A program made the position numbers and the translations under genes. The notes below the pieces were generated by a model that was given only the letters and a program-made list of their open reading frames with translations, ran no database searches and was not told where the DNA came from. From UBA1067 sp050874585 (GTDB lineage Bacteria; Verrucomicrobiota; Kiritimatiellia; RFP12; UBA1067): DNA of 64,000 bases. Positions 52,989 to 63,991 of the stretch are shown in pieces. The stretch covers positions 31,110 through 95,109 of the forward strand of contig JBNMKZ010000002.1 of the NCBI GenBank assembly GCA_050874585.1. Reading direction: 5' to 3'. Positions within the stretch are counted from its first letter, which is position 1. Each line of letters starts with the position of its first letter.

Positions 52989-53707
52989 ACAACGCCCCCG
53001 TGGGTTTCTTTGATTCGGGTCTTGGGGGACTGTGCATCCTTGAGGCCTTTCGACGACTTTGTCCCAACGAGGAGACGGTCTACATCGCCGATTCGCAGAA
53101 CTGCCCCTATGGGAATCGTTCGGCAGATGAGATTCGTCGAATCTCGGAGGAGAATGTCGCGAAGTTGCTGAAGTACGACTGTAAGATGATTGTCGTAGCC
53201 TGCAACACGGCAACGGCGGCGGCGATTGACACCCTGCGGGCGAATCATCCGGAGATTCCTTTTGTCGGCATCGAGCCGGCGGTCAAGCCTGCGGCCCTTC
53301 ATTCGCGAAGCGGGGTCGTTGGAGTCCTGGCAACGGTCGGAACATTTAGCGGTCGCCTTTATCGGGAGACGAAGCGCAAGTTCGCGAAGGATGTCACCGT
53401 TCTCGCGGCGGTTGCCGACGAGTTCGTCACGCTCGTCGAGCGCGGCGAAACGTCAGGCACCGAGGCGGAGCGCATCGTCCGTGCACGGATTGAGCCACTG
53501 CTTGCCGCAGGTGCCGATTATCTTGTGCTGGGTTGTACGCATTTTCCGCACTTGATGAATCTGATTCAGAAAGTGGTGGATGGGCGGGCGGTCGTTGTCG
53601 AACCGTCCGAGGCCGTTGCGCGGCAGGCCCTGCATCTTCTGAAGCAACATGGACTGGTGGCCGACCGTTCGGAGCGGGCCACGAACCATGTCTTCATCCG
53701 CACGTAG
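52985..53707 (+). CDS. murI: Glutamate racemase MurI
   Basis: MurI makes D-glutamate for peptidoglycan. The 240-residue protein has GFFDSGLGGLCIL, the two catalytic cysteines Cys73 (ACNTAT) and Cys184 (LGCTHFP), and PYGNRS. The presence of MurI shows that the organism makes peptidoglycan. It overlaps folB by 4 bases and converges on mfd with only 4 bases between the stops, with no terminator visible there. Confidence 0.96.
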   Translation: MNNAPVGFFDSGLGGLCILEAFRRLCPNEETVYIADSQNCPYGNRSADEIRRISEENVAKLLKYDCKMIVVACNTATAAAIDTLRANHPEIPFVGIEPAVKPAALHSRSGVVGVLATVGTFSGRLYRETKRKFAKDVTVLAAVADEFVTLVERGETSGTEAERIVRARIEPLLAAGADYLVLGCTHFPHLMNLIQKVVDGRAVVVEPSEAVARQALHLLKQHGLVADRSERATNHVFIRT

Positions 53708-53711
53708 GCTG

Positions 53712-56858
<3,147 letters not shown>

Positions 56859-56865
56859 GGCGGGA

Positions 56866-56880
56866 ATTGTATCACAAAAA
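56866..56880 (-). promoter_or_regulatory. Leaderless promoter of mfd
   Basis: On the minus strand TTTTTGTGATACAAT has -10 TACAAT at 56871-56866 with a TGA extension. Seven bases (TCCCGCC) precede the ATG, so the mRNA should be leaderless. Confidence 0.65.
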
Positions 56881-57170
56881 TGGTTGAAACGGCAATATGG
56901 CAAGGGAGACAACCTTAAATTCTGAATTTTACTGCGCACCAGAGCAGGAAGAAGATAGGAAAAGAGATGGGAAGTATGGGCATGATTCTACCTTCGGATG
57001 CTTATCGGAATTTCTTGTCGTGCGTAGGAGAAGTGCGCCGCGTGCGCATCGCGGCGGTTGCCCTTGCAGCGTCGGGGCCTTGCCCATGAACATCCGCCTC
57101 GAAGCCGTTCGCTCGTCGAAACTTTGCGTTTGACGCACGAATTATTCGGTTATGAGCGTACGGGCGGATG

Positions 57171-57190
57171 CGCCTGCCAGGCGGCAGGCG
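57171..57190. other. 8-bp stem-loop
   Basis: CGCCTGCC and GGCAGGCG pair perfectly across the loop AGGC. It directly precedes a GCGGCAAAACGG segment shared with the dispersed repeats. There is no T-tract. Confidence 0.5.
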
Positions 57191-57224
57191 CGGCAAAACG
57201 GGGAAGAACTCTGCTTGGGAACGG

Positions 57225-57291
57225 AGGAGCGCAGAGGAACGGAGAAAGGAATACCGCGTAGGAGGCGTGAAGGCGCGAGCGCGGCAAAACG
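57225..57291. repeat. Dispersed intergenic repeat, diverged copy 3
   Basis: GGAGCGCAGAGG followed by ACCGCGTAGG-AGGCGTGAAGGCGC-GAGCGCGGCAAAACG parallels the two copies at 3652-3702 and 4411-4476, with more substitutions and small gaps. Confidence 0.55.
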
Positions 57292-57394
57292 CAGGAGCGC
57301 GGCGAAATGTCCGCAGGACCTGACGCGTTCCTGCGCATCAACGCGGGCATTTCTCCGCATCAACGAGTCCAAATCCTCCCATAAAGAAGGGCTA

Positions 57395-57414
57395 ATCATG
57401 GCATCAACAAGGGC
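57395..57414. repeat. Inverted copy of the GGCATGA-array unit
   Basis: ATCATGGCATCAACAAGGGC is, apart from one base, the reverse complement of GCCCTTGTTGATGCCATGAT, the unit of the array at 57570-57668. It lies on the other side of the intervening 57458-57541 array. Confidence 0.75.
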
Positions 57415-57457
57415 TGACAAAGGCTCAACTAAGGGAGGAGATGCGTAGGGCAAGCGG

Positions 57458-57541
57458 AAAGTACCACGCTACTTTGGACAAACCACCGTGCTACTTTGGA
57501 CAAACCACCGTGCTACTTTTCTTAAACCAGCGTGGTACTTT
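57458..57541. repeat. Array of AAAnnACCnnGCTACTTT units, 22-base period
   Basis: Four 18-base units start at 57458, 57480, 57502 and 57524. The first and last (AAAGTACCACGCTACTTT and AAACCAGCGTGGTACTTT) are nearly reverse complements; the two middle units are identical. The linkers are GGAC, GGAC and TCTT. The geometry is the same as in the 20314-20397 array, but the sequence is unrelated apart from the AAA...TTT ends. Confidence 0.92.
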
Positions 57542-57569
57542 CCGCTTATCATGCGCATCTCTGCCCTTG

Positions 57570-57668
57570 TTGATGGCATGACTGACCCTTATTGGTGGCA
57601 TGAACGACCCTTGTTGATGGCATGATTCGCCCTGAATCAAGGCATGATTTGCCCGAATCATGGGATGC
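57570..57668. repeat. Array of GGCATGA units, 22-base period
   Basis: GGCATGA occurs at 57575, 57597, 57619 and 57641, exactly 22 apart, and a decayed GGATG copy at 57663. The surrounding unit is approximately TTGTTGATGGCATGANNNGCCC. It follows the previous array after about 30 bases. Confidence 0.9.
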
Positions 57669-57827
57669 TCCGGGTTTTTTCCGTCGGTCGAAATCGGGCG
57701 CGCCTGCCGCGCACCCCCGCGTCTGATTATCCAATTCAGGGCCTCCATCCGCCGCCTCGAAACTTGTCTTTCCGCTTGGTCTACGAGATGATGCAACTTT
57801 CTGGTGGTTTTTGCGGCGGATTTGCCA

Positions 57828-57856
57828 TTGCATATTTCCGCCTGATGCGGTATAAT
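57828..57856 (+). promoter_or_regulatory. glnN promoter
   Basis: TTGCAT (57828-57833) and TATAAT (57851-57856) are separated by the ideal 17 bases. This is one of only two promoters in the window with a readable -35. Confidence 0.75.
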
Positions 57857-57893
57857 GCGTCCGTTTTTCAATTCTATTGAAAGTATCAGGAAA

Positions 57894-59972
57894 GTGGAAA
57901 AAACAGCAGGACCCGGAATCGAAACCTACGGTCAGGACGTCTTCTCCGAGAAGGCGATTCGTCGTTATCTGTCGAAACCCGTTGCGGAGAAACTCCTTGC
58001 CACGATGCGCGAGGGCAAGCCCCTCGACCCGTCCATCGCCGATTCGGTGGCGGATGGTATGAAGGACTGGGCGCTTGCGAACGGCGCGACGCACTTTACG
58101 CACTGGTTCCAGCCCCTGACGGGCGGCACGGCCGAGAAGCACGATGCCTTCCTCGAACCGACGGGTCCGGCGCAGGCCGTGATGCGCTTTTCGGGCAAGA
58201 ACCTGATTGGCGGTGAGACGGACGCGAGTTCCTTTCCGTCTGGCGGGTTGCGCTCGACCTTTGAGGCGCGAGGCTATACGGCGTGGGACCCGACGTCGCC
58301 GGCGTTCATCAAGCGTCATGAGAATGGCGCGACGCTGTGCATCCCGACCGCATTCTGCTCCTATACGGGCGCGGCACTTGATACGAAAACGCCGCTTCTG
58401 CGATCGATTCAGTCCCTGACGCACGCGACGGAGCGCCTGATGCGCACGTTCCACCAGCCGAAGGCCCATGTCGAGATTACCCTTGGGGCCGAGCAGGAGT
58501 ACTTCCTCATCGACCGAAAGTACTACCTGAAGCGTCCCGACCTGTTGCAGACGGGGCGGACGGTCTTTGGTGCGGCCCCGGCGAAGCACCAGCAGCTGGA
58601 CGATCACTACTTCGGGTCGATTCGTCCGCGAGTGCTTAAGTTCATGACCGAAGTCGAGAATCGGCTTTGGAAGCTTGGCATTCCGGCGCGGACGCGGCAC
58701 AATGAGGTCGCGCCCGCCCAGTTCGAACTGGCACCGATGTTCGAGGACTTGAACCTTGCCGTCGACCACAACATGCTGATTATGGAGGTACTGCGGCAGA
58801 CGGCGGAGAAGATGGATCTCGTCTGTCTTCTGCACGAGAAGCCCTTTGAGGGTGTCAACGGGTCGGGCAAGCACTGCAACTGGTCCGTTGCCTACGGCGG
58901 CAAGAACCTGCTCTCGCCCGGTGACAATCCGCGGGACAATGCAATCTTCCTGACGTTCCTCGTGGCGATTGTCCGTGCCGTGGATCTCCATGCGGACTTG
59001 CTGCGCATGGCCACGGCCGGGGCGGGGAATGACCACCGCCTTGGCGCGAACGAGGCACCGCCGGCGATTCTCTCCATCTTCCTTGGTGACGAACTGACGG
59101 CCGTCATGCACGAGATTGAGACGGGCAAGAGCGGGCCACACTCGGGGCGCACGACGATGCAGGTCGGCGTGGATACGCTGCCGCCCCTGCCGCGTGACAC
59201 GACCGACCGCAACCGCACGTCGCCGTTCGCCTTCACGAGCAACAAGTTCGAGTTCCGCGCACCGGGTTCCTCCCAGAACTGTGCGGCCAGCATGACGGTT
59301 CTGAACGTCATCGTGGCGGAATCGCTCGACTACATCTGCGACCAGCTGGACGGCATGAAGAAGGGGAGCGTGAACGAGAATCTCCAGAAGGTTCTGCAGA
59401 AACTCATTCGCAAGCACAAGCGCATCCTCTTCTCGGGTGATGGTTATTCTGCCGTGTGGCCCGAGGAGGCCGCCAAGCGTGGACTGCCCAACCTGCGCGA
59501 CACCATGGCGGCGATTTCGCCGCTGAAGGATCCCGCCAACCGCATGCTCTTCGCGAAATACGGGGCGCTTTCGGAAAAGGAAATCGAGAGCCGCTGGGAA
59601 ATCGCCATGGAGGACTACCATCGCCGCGTCCGCATTGAGGGACGGGTGGCGCTCGAAATCGCTCGCAGCATGATTCGTCCCGTCGTGGCGGATGAGTTCA
59701 GCCGCCTTGCGACGGCGATTGGTCGGGCCACGAAGGATGGTCTCAAGGTCGGCATCACGGGGCTGAAGGCACTTTCCCTCAAGTTGGGGGCGGGGCTGGA
59801 CGACCTGCACGTGAAGTGCGAGCGGATGGAACACGCTCTCACGACGGGCTTCCACGAGGATGTGCTGGAGTCAATGGCCGACCTGCGTCGTACGGTCGAC
59901 CGCCTGGAGGGACTCGTGGACGACGGCAAGTGGCCGCTCCCCAAGTATCGGGAGATGCTGTTCGTCTACTGA
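57894..59972 (+). CDS. glnN: Type III glutamine synthetase GlnN
   Basis: GlnN condenses ammonia and glutamate. The ~692-residue protein has the type III N-terminus (TYGQDVFSEKAIRRYLSKPV), the signature THWFQPLTGGTAEKHDAF, EQEYFLIDRKYY, HNEVAPAQFELAP, the ATP site NGSGKHCNWSVAY, and EFRAPGSSQNCAASM. Type III enzymes are typical of Bacteroides, cyanobacteria and anaerobes. The start is uncertain. ATG 57855 lies inside the -10 hexamer, so I prefer GTG 57894, which gives a normal N-terminus although its AGG ribosome site is very close. The potABC genes follow. Confidence 0.93.
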   Translation: MEKTAGPGIETYGQDVFSEKAIRRYLSKPVAEKLLATMREGKPLDPSIADSVADGMKDWALANGATHFTHWFQPLTGGTAEKHDAFLEPTGPAQAVMRFSGKNLIGGETDASSFPSGGLRSTFEARGYTAWDPTSPAFIKRHENGATLCIPTAFCSYTGAALDTKTPLLRSIQSLTHATERLMRTFHQPKAHVEITLGAEQEYFLIDRKYYLKRPDLLQTGRTVFGAAPAKHQQLDDHYFGSIRPRVLKFMTEVENRLWKLGIPARTRHNEVAPAQFELAPMFEDLNLAVDHNMLIMEVLRQTAEKMDLVCLLHEKPFEGVNGSGKHCNWSVAYGGKNLLSPGDNPRDNAIFLTFLVAIVRAVDLHADLLRMATAGAGNDHRLGANEAPPAILSIFLGDELTAVMHEIETGKSGPHSGRTTMQVGVDTLPPLPRDTTDRNRTSPFAFTSNKFEFRAPGSSQNCAASMTVLNVIVAESLDYICDQLDGMKKGSVNENLQKVLQKLIRKHKRILFSGDGYSAVWPEEAAKRGLPNLRDTMAAISPLKDPANRMLFAKYGALSEKEIESRWEIAMEDYHRRVRIEGRVALEIARSMIRPVVADEFSRLATAIGRATKDGLKVGITGLKALSLKLGAGLDDLHVKCERMEHALTTGFHEDVLESMADLRRTVDRLEGLVDDGKWPLPKYREMLFVY

Positions 59973-60012
59973 TTGGGTGACCATCGGACAGAAAGGGAAT
60001 TCATTGGGAACT

Positions 60013-61116
60013 ATGGCTGGTGACTTTCTCGTATTTGACCACGTGACGAAGCGTTTCGGCGCACTGACCGCCGTGAACGACGTCTCGCTGACCGTCAAGA
60101 GAGGGGAGTTCTTCTCCCTCCTGGGGCCGTCCGGGTGCGGCAAGACGACGCTCCTTCGTATGCTGGGCGGGTTTGAACGCCCGGATTCGGGGCGCATCTA
60201 CCTGGAGGGCAAGGACATTACGGACTTGCCGCCGAACCAGCGGCGAATCCACACGGTCTTTCAGAACTATGCGCTTTTCCCGACGATGACGATTTGGGAC
60301 AATATCGCGTTCTCGCTGAAACTGGCGAAAATGCCGAAGCCCGACATCGGGGAGCGCGTGGAGGAGATTCTGGAGATGATCCAGCTGTCCGACCAGGCCT
60401 GGAAGTACCCGTCTCAGCTTTCGGGTGGACAGAAGCAGCGCGTGGCGATTGCCCGTGCGCTGGTGGACCGTCCGCAGGTTCTCCTGCTCGACGAGCCGCT
60501 GGCCGCGCTCGACCTGAAGCTGCGTCAGCACATGCTGCTCGAACTCGACACGATTCATGACCAGGTCGGCATTACCTTCCTCTACGTCACGCACGACCAG
60601 GGCGAGGCGATGAGCCTGTCGGACCGCATCGCCGTCATCAACCGCGGAACCGTCGAGCAACTGGACGGCCCGGCGAAGATTTACGAGGCCCCGGCGACGC
60701 GCTTTGTCGCGAGCTTCATCGGTGATACGAACTTCTTCTCGGGTGAAATCGTGCGGGTCGATGGGGAATACTGCGACATTTCGGTGAAGGGATTCCCGCA
60801 GATCAAGGCGTTCAACGACCGGGCCTTGAAGGTCGGACAGAAAGTCGACCTTTCGGTTCGGCCCGAGAAGATTCGCGTGACGCTGAATCCGCCGCCGCCC
60901 GAGAAGGGGGCGAGCATTAACGTCTTCCCCTCGACCGTGCAGGACATTGTCTATCAGGGCGTGTACACGAAATACTGGCTTCAGTCCTCCGATTTGCGCA
61001 TCTCGGCCCTGAAGCCGCATTCGCGCTTCCTGCTTGACCAGGAGCCGATTACCTGGAATGACAAGGTGTTCGTCTGGTGGCATCCAGACGACGGCTACAT
61101 GGTGGAAGTGAAATGA
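60013..61116 (+). CDS. potA: Spermidine/putrescine ABC transporter ATP-binding protein PotA
   Basis: The 367-residue ATPase has Walker A GPSGCGKTT, the Q-loop VFQNYALFPTMTI, the ABC signature QLSGGQKQRVAIARAL, Walker B LLLDEPLAALD and a C-terminal TOBE-like regulatory domain (from ~235, FFSGEIVRVDGEYCDI). FQNYALFPHM-type motifs and the following permeases place it in the PotA/polyamine group. ATG 60013 is preferred; the frame runs back to 59860 inside glnN. It is 40 bases after glnN, so it may be co-transcribed and nitrogen-linked. Confidence 0.92.
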   Translation: MAGDFLVFDHVTKRFGALTAVNDVSLTVKRGEFFSLLGPSGCGKTTLLRMLGGFERPDSGRIYLEGKDITDLPPNQRRIHTVFQNYALFPTMTIWDNIAFSLKLAKMPKPDIGERVEEILEMIQLSDQAWKYPSQLSGGQKQRVAIARALVDRPQVLLLDEPLAALDLKLRQHMLLELDTIHDQVGITFLYVTHDQGEAMSLSDRIAVINRGTVEQLDGPAKIYEAPATRFVASFIGDTNFFSGEIVRVDGEYCDISVKGFPQIKAFNDRALKVGQKVDLSVRPEKIRVTLNPPPPEKGASINVFPSTVQDIVYQGVYTKYWLQSSDLRISALKPHSRFLLDQEPITWNDKVFVWWHPDDGYMVEVK

Positions 61117-62114
61117 AGAATACCCTTCGCTCACGGCGGGCCGAGTGGCTCGTTACGTTGCCGTCCTTCCTGTGGCTGGCTCTCTTCTTCGCAGTTCCCG
61201 CACTGATTGTGCTGGCGTTCACCTTCCACGGACATGATGCGAACGGCGGCGTGGGAGAGTGGAGCATGGCGACTTGGCGGGAACTGGTGAACCCGGACTA
61301 CCCGGCCATCGTCTGGAATACGCTGCGCATCTCGTTTGAGGTGACGGTGTGGTGCATCATCCTGGCGCTTCCGTGCGCCTACGCCATTGCACGGATGAAT
61401 CCGCGCTGGCGGGCGATTGTCGCGGGGGCGATTATGCTGCCGTTTTGGACGAGTTTCGTCGTGCGGGTCTTCGCCTGGAAGACGATGTTGCACCCGGACG
61501 GATGGTTGCAGTCGTGCTACCTCGTGTGGTTGCGCGTTCGGGAGTGGATGTTCGACTGGTTGCCCGGGTTCTTGCAGAAGTTCTTCATCTGGACGGGCAT
61601 GGCCTCGGCTGGACCGGTCGACCCGGCGTCCTCGACGATTCTCGATTCGGAGGCGGCGGTCGTCCTCGTGTCGGTCTATTCGCTCCTGCCGTTCGCCATT
61701 ATGCCGATTTACACGGCGGCGGAAAAGTTCGACTTCTCGCTCCTTGAGGCGGCCCGCGACCTCGGGGCGCGTGGCTTCTATGCCTTTCGCAAGATCTTCA
61801 TTCCCGGCATTCGCCAGGGCCTTGTCTCGGCGATTCTGATGGTCTTCATTCCGGCCATTGGCTCGTATGTCATTCCCCAGATGCTCGGCGGGACGGATTG
61901 CGTGCTCATCGGCAACAAGATTTTCATGCGGGCGATTCAGAATCGGAACATTCCCCATGCCTCGGCCTTGGCGACGCTCATGGCGGTCTCGGTCCTCGTG
62001 CCGATTGCGCTGGCCATGTGGTGGAAGAGCCGACAGGATGCGCGTGACCGCAAGCGGTTGGAAAGCCAGACCGCCAAGCTGATGATGGGCGGCAGTGGAG
62101 GAGGGCTTCGATGA
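61113..62114 (+). CDS. potB: Spermidine/putrescine ABC transporter permease PotB
   Basis: The 333-residue protein has six predicted membrane helices (first near 13-35). The coupling motif is EAARDLGARGFYAFRKIFIPG (EAA loop). FWTSFVVRVFAWKTML is typical of PotB/PotH. It contains an insertion between helices 3 and 4 (about 130-180). The start overlaps the potA stop (ATGA). Confidence 0.92.
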   Translation: MKNTLRSRRAEWLVTLPSFLWLALFFAVPALIVLAFTFHGHDANGGVGEWSMATWRELVNPDYPAIVWNTLRISFEVTVWCIILALPCAYAIARMNPRWRAIVAGAIMLPFWTSFVVRVFAWKTMLHPDGWLQSCYLVWLRVREWMFDWLPGFLQKFFIWTGMASAGPVDPASSTILDSEAAVVLVSVYSLLPFAIMPIYTAAEKFDFSLLEAARDLGARGFYAFRKIFIPGIRQGLVSAILMVFIPAIGSYVIPQMLGGTDCVLIGNKIFMRAIQNRNIPHASALATLMAVSVLVPIALAMWWKSRQDARDRKRLESQTAKLMMGGSGGGLR

Positions 62115-62932
62115 AGCGTTCGTTCTTTTCCGTCGCCGTACTCGGCTGCGTGCTCGCCTTTCTCTACGTTCCGATTGTGCTCGTGGTTGTCTACGGATTC
62201 ATCCCGAATGGCATCTCGATGAGTTTCTTCGATGCTCGCGGCACTTTCATCGGCTTTACGGGCAAGTGGTACGCCCAGATCTTTTCGGGCGACTATTCGG
62301 TCCGCGCCCTGATGCAGAGCTTTTGGCTTTCGCTGACGATTGCGGGACTTGCGACCGTCATCTCCTGCGTCATCGGCACAACTGCCGCGCTTGCCCTCCA
62401 CCGCTGGAAGGACCGCCTGCAGACGATTCACCATGCCCTCGTCTATACGCCGCTCATCATGCCCGACATCCTGATTGGCATTTCGCTGCTCATGCTGTTT
62501 GTCGCCTGTCGGATTGACTGTGGCTTCTGGACGATTCTCATCGCCCACGTGACCTTTTGCGTCTCCTATGTGGTGATGACCGTGCTGGCCCGGTTGCAGG
62601 ACTTCGACGACCGCCTCATCGAGGCCGCCTATGACCTTGGGGCCGGACCTTGGACGACCTTCTTCAGAGTCGAACTGCCGATCCTCATGCCAGGCATTAT
62701 CGCGGGCGGCTTGCTGGCGTTCACGCTTTCGATTGACGACGTGGTGATTACATCCTTTGTCAATGGCGCGGGGACGAATACCTTCCCGACCTACGTGAGT
62801 TCGATGACGAAGCACTCCAAGAACCTTCCCGCCGTCTTTGCACTCTCGACACTGATGCTGCTCTTCACCTGCACGCTCGTCGGCATTTCAAAGTGGATGA
62901 CCGGACGGCAGCAGCCCCAGCGGAAGAAATAG
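62111..62932 (+). CDS. potC: Spermidine/putrescine ABC transporter permease PotC
   Basis: The 273-residue permease has six membrane helices. The coupling loop is EAAYDLGAGPWTTFFRVELP. PLIMPDILIGISLLMLF, LSIDDVVITSFVNGAGTNTFP and the C-terminal FALSTLMLLFTCTLVGIS are typical of PotC/PotI. It overlaps potB by 4 bases. PotD, the substrate-binding protein that normally follows, is not found; a glycosyltransferase lies there instead. Confidence 0.93.
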   Translation: MKRSFFSVAVLGCVLAFLYVPIVLVVVYGFIPNGISMSFFDARGTFIGFTGKWYAQIFSGDYSVRALMQSFWLSLTIAGLATVISCVIGTTAALALHRWKDRLQTIHHALVYTPLIMPDILIGISLLMLFVACRIDCGFWTILIAHVTFCVSYVVMTVLARLQDFDDRLIEAAYDLGAGPWTTFFRVELPILMPGIIAGGLLAFTLSIDDVVITSFVNGAGTNTFPTYVSSMTKHSKNLPAVFALSTLMLLFTCTLVGISKWMTGRQQPQRKK

Positions 62933-62940
62933 TCCAGTCC

Positions 62941-63774
62941 ATGGGCGGCATCCTGCACATTGCGCCGGGCGCGGCGGATGAGACGAACGGTATCGCCGTG
63001 GCGGCCAAGCTGATTGCCCGTGCACAGGGGGCATCCGTCGTGGACGCGGCAGATGTCACGCGGCGGCAGGTGGACGCGGCGGATGAGGTATGGGTGCATT
63101 CCATGTGGTTGCCGAGCATTCGCCGGGCGTGTCGCGGCGTTCTCAGGGCGGGCAAGCCCCTCGTCCGCGTTCCCCACGGATGCCTCGACCCCATGCGACT
63201 GAAGTATCACGGGTGGAAGAAGTGGTGGTTCAATTCCCTTGAGCGCGGACTTTTTCGCCGCGCCGACCGCGTTGTCGCAACATGTGCCGCCGAGGCGGAC
63301 TGGATTCGTGCCTATGAACCCCGTGTGCGGGAAGTCGAGGTTCTGGATTTGCACCGCTTTTTCGTCGTTTCCGCCGCGCATCCGAAAGGGGATGGTGCGG
63401 TGCGGAATGTCCATTTCCTTTATTTGGGGCGGCGGCATCCGCTGAAGGGTGTCGACTACCTCGAACCGGCGATGCAGGGACTCCGCCAAGCGGAATTGCG
63501 CATCGTCTCGGGGGCCGTCGGGGAGGAGAAGGAACATACCTGGGCGTGGTGCGATGTCCTCGTGTTGCCGACATTGAGCGAGAATTTCGGCTTGGTGGTG
63601 GCGGAGGCCCTTCAGCGCGGCAAGCGCGTCATTACGACGGACGGTGCGCCGGCCTGGGCCGATGTTCCGGGGATTGTCTACCTGCGCGGATTCGTCGCGG
63701 CGGAACCCCGTGAGCGCATCCGACTGCTACACGAGGCCCTCGCGGCGGAATGCAGGGGCTTTGCCGCCGTCTGA
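62941..63774 (+). CDS. Family 4 glycosyltransferase, short form
   Basis: The 277-residue protein resembles GT4 enzymes. The N-terminal Rossmann half is abbreviated (ILHIAPGAADETNGIAVAAK). RVPHGCLDPMRLKYHGWKKW and the linker ADRVVATCAAEADWIRAY follow. The C-terminal donor domain has FLYLGRRHPLKGVDYL and VLVLPTLSENFGLVVAEALQ (E-x7-E). It probably acts in LPS or capsule synthesis. At 277 residues it is about 80 shorter than usual. ATG 62941, 8 bases after potC, gives the complete first strand. Confidence 0.8.
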   Translation: MGGILHIAPGAADETNGIAVAAKLIARAQGASVVDAADVTRRQVDAADEVWVHSMWLPSIRRACRGVLRAGKPLVRVPHGCLDPMRLKYHGWKKWWFNSLERGLFRRADRVVATCAAEADWIRAYEPRVREVEVLDLHRFFVVSAAHPKGDGAVRNVHFLYLGRRHPLKGVDYLEPAMQGLRQAELRIVSGAVGEEKEHTWAWCDVLVLPTLSENFGLVVAEALQRGKRVITTDGAPAWADVPGIVYLRGFVAAEPRERIRLLHEALAAECRGFAAV

Positions 63775-63807
63775 TTTGGGCCGACGGGCATCAATCCAGT
63801 CGCAGAA

Positions 63808-63929
63808 TGACGCGTCAAGGGGTTTGACGCATTTTGCACAAAATAGGCCCCTTGAACGCCAGATACGTCAAGGGACCTTGACGCATCTTGACGCATCTTT
63901 GACGTATCTTTGACGCATCTTTGATGTCC
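63808..63929. repeat. TTGACGCATCT array, 10-11-base period
   Basis: TTGACGCATC-like units start at 63878, 63888, 63899, 63910 and 63921. Isolated related or inverted copies occur upstream (GCGTCAAGG near 63812, TTGACGCATT at 63824, TACGTCAAGG at 63865). The spacing is half of the 22-base period seen in the other arrays. Confidence 0.88.
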
Positions 63930-63937
63930 AAAAGCCC

Positions 63938-63991
63938 GATAAGTTAGTATATCTATATATATAATAAAAAATATATATATATATTATATAA
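63938..63991. other. Extremely AT-rich tract
   Basis: About 50 bases consist almost only of A and T (runs of TATATA, ATAATAAAAAATATATATAT) at the window edge, in an otherwise GC-rich sequence. It could be a promoter/UP region, a melting site, or the boundary of acquired DNA. The sequence stops before this can be decided. Confidence 0.7.

Larger units (their letters stand above)
56881..57827. other. Repeat-rich intergenic region between mfd and glnN
   Basis: About 950 bases hold no credible gene. Reading frames are short, overlapping and low-complexity. Contents: a hairpin (57171-57190), a relative of the dispersed GCGGCAAAACG repeat (57225-57291), an inverted copy of a 22-base unit (57395-57414), and two 22-base tandem arrays (57458-57541 and 57570-57668). 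I see nothing interpretable elsewhere. Confidence 0.6.

Noticed and set aside
56859..56939. 27-residue N-terminal extension of mfd
   Set aside because: It lies across and upstream of the TACAAT promoter and adds nothing resembling Mfd.
57152..57448. 98-codon ORF in the mfd-glnN gap
   Set aside because: It is translated from dispersed repeat DNA, is Arg/Ala-rich low complexity, and overlaps equal frames on the other strand.
57855..57893. ATG 57855 as the glnN start
   Set aside because: The codon is inside the TATAAT hexamer of the only good promoter, which has a 17-base spaced TTGCAT.
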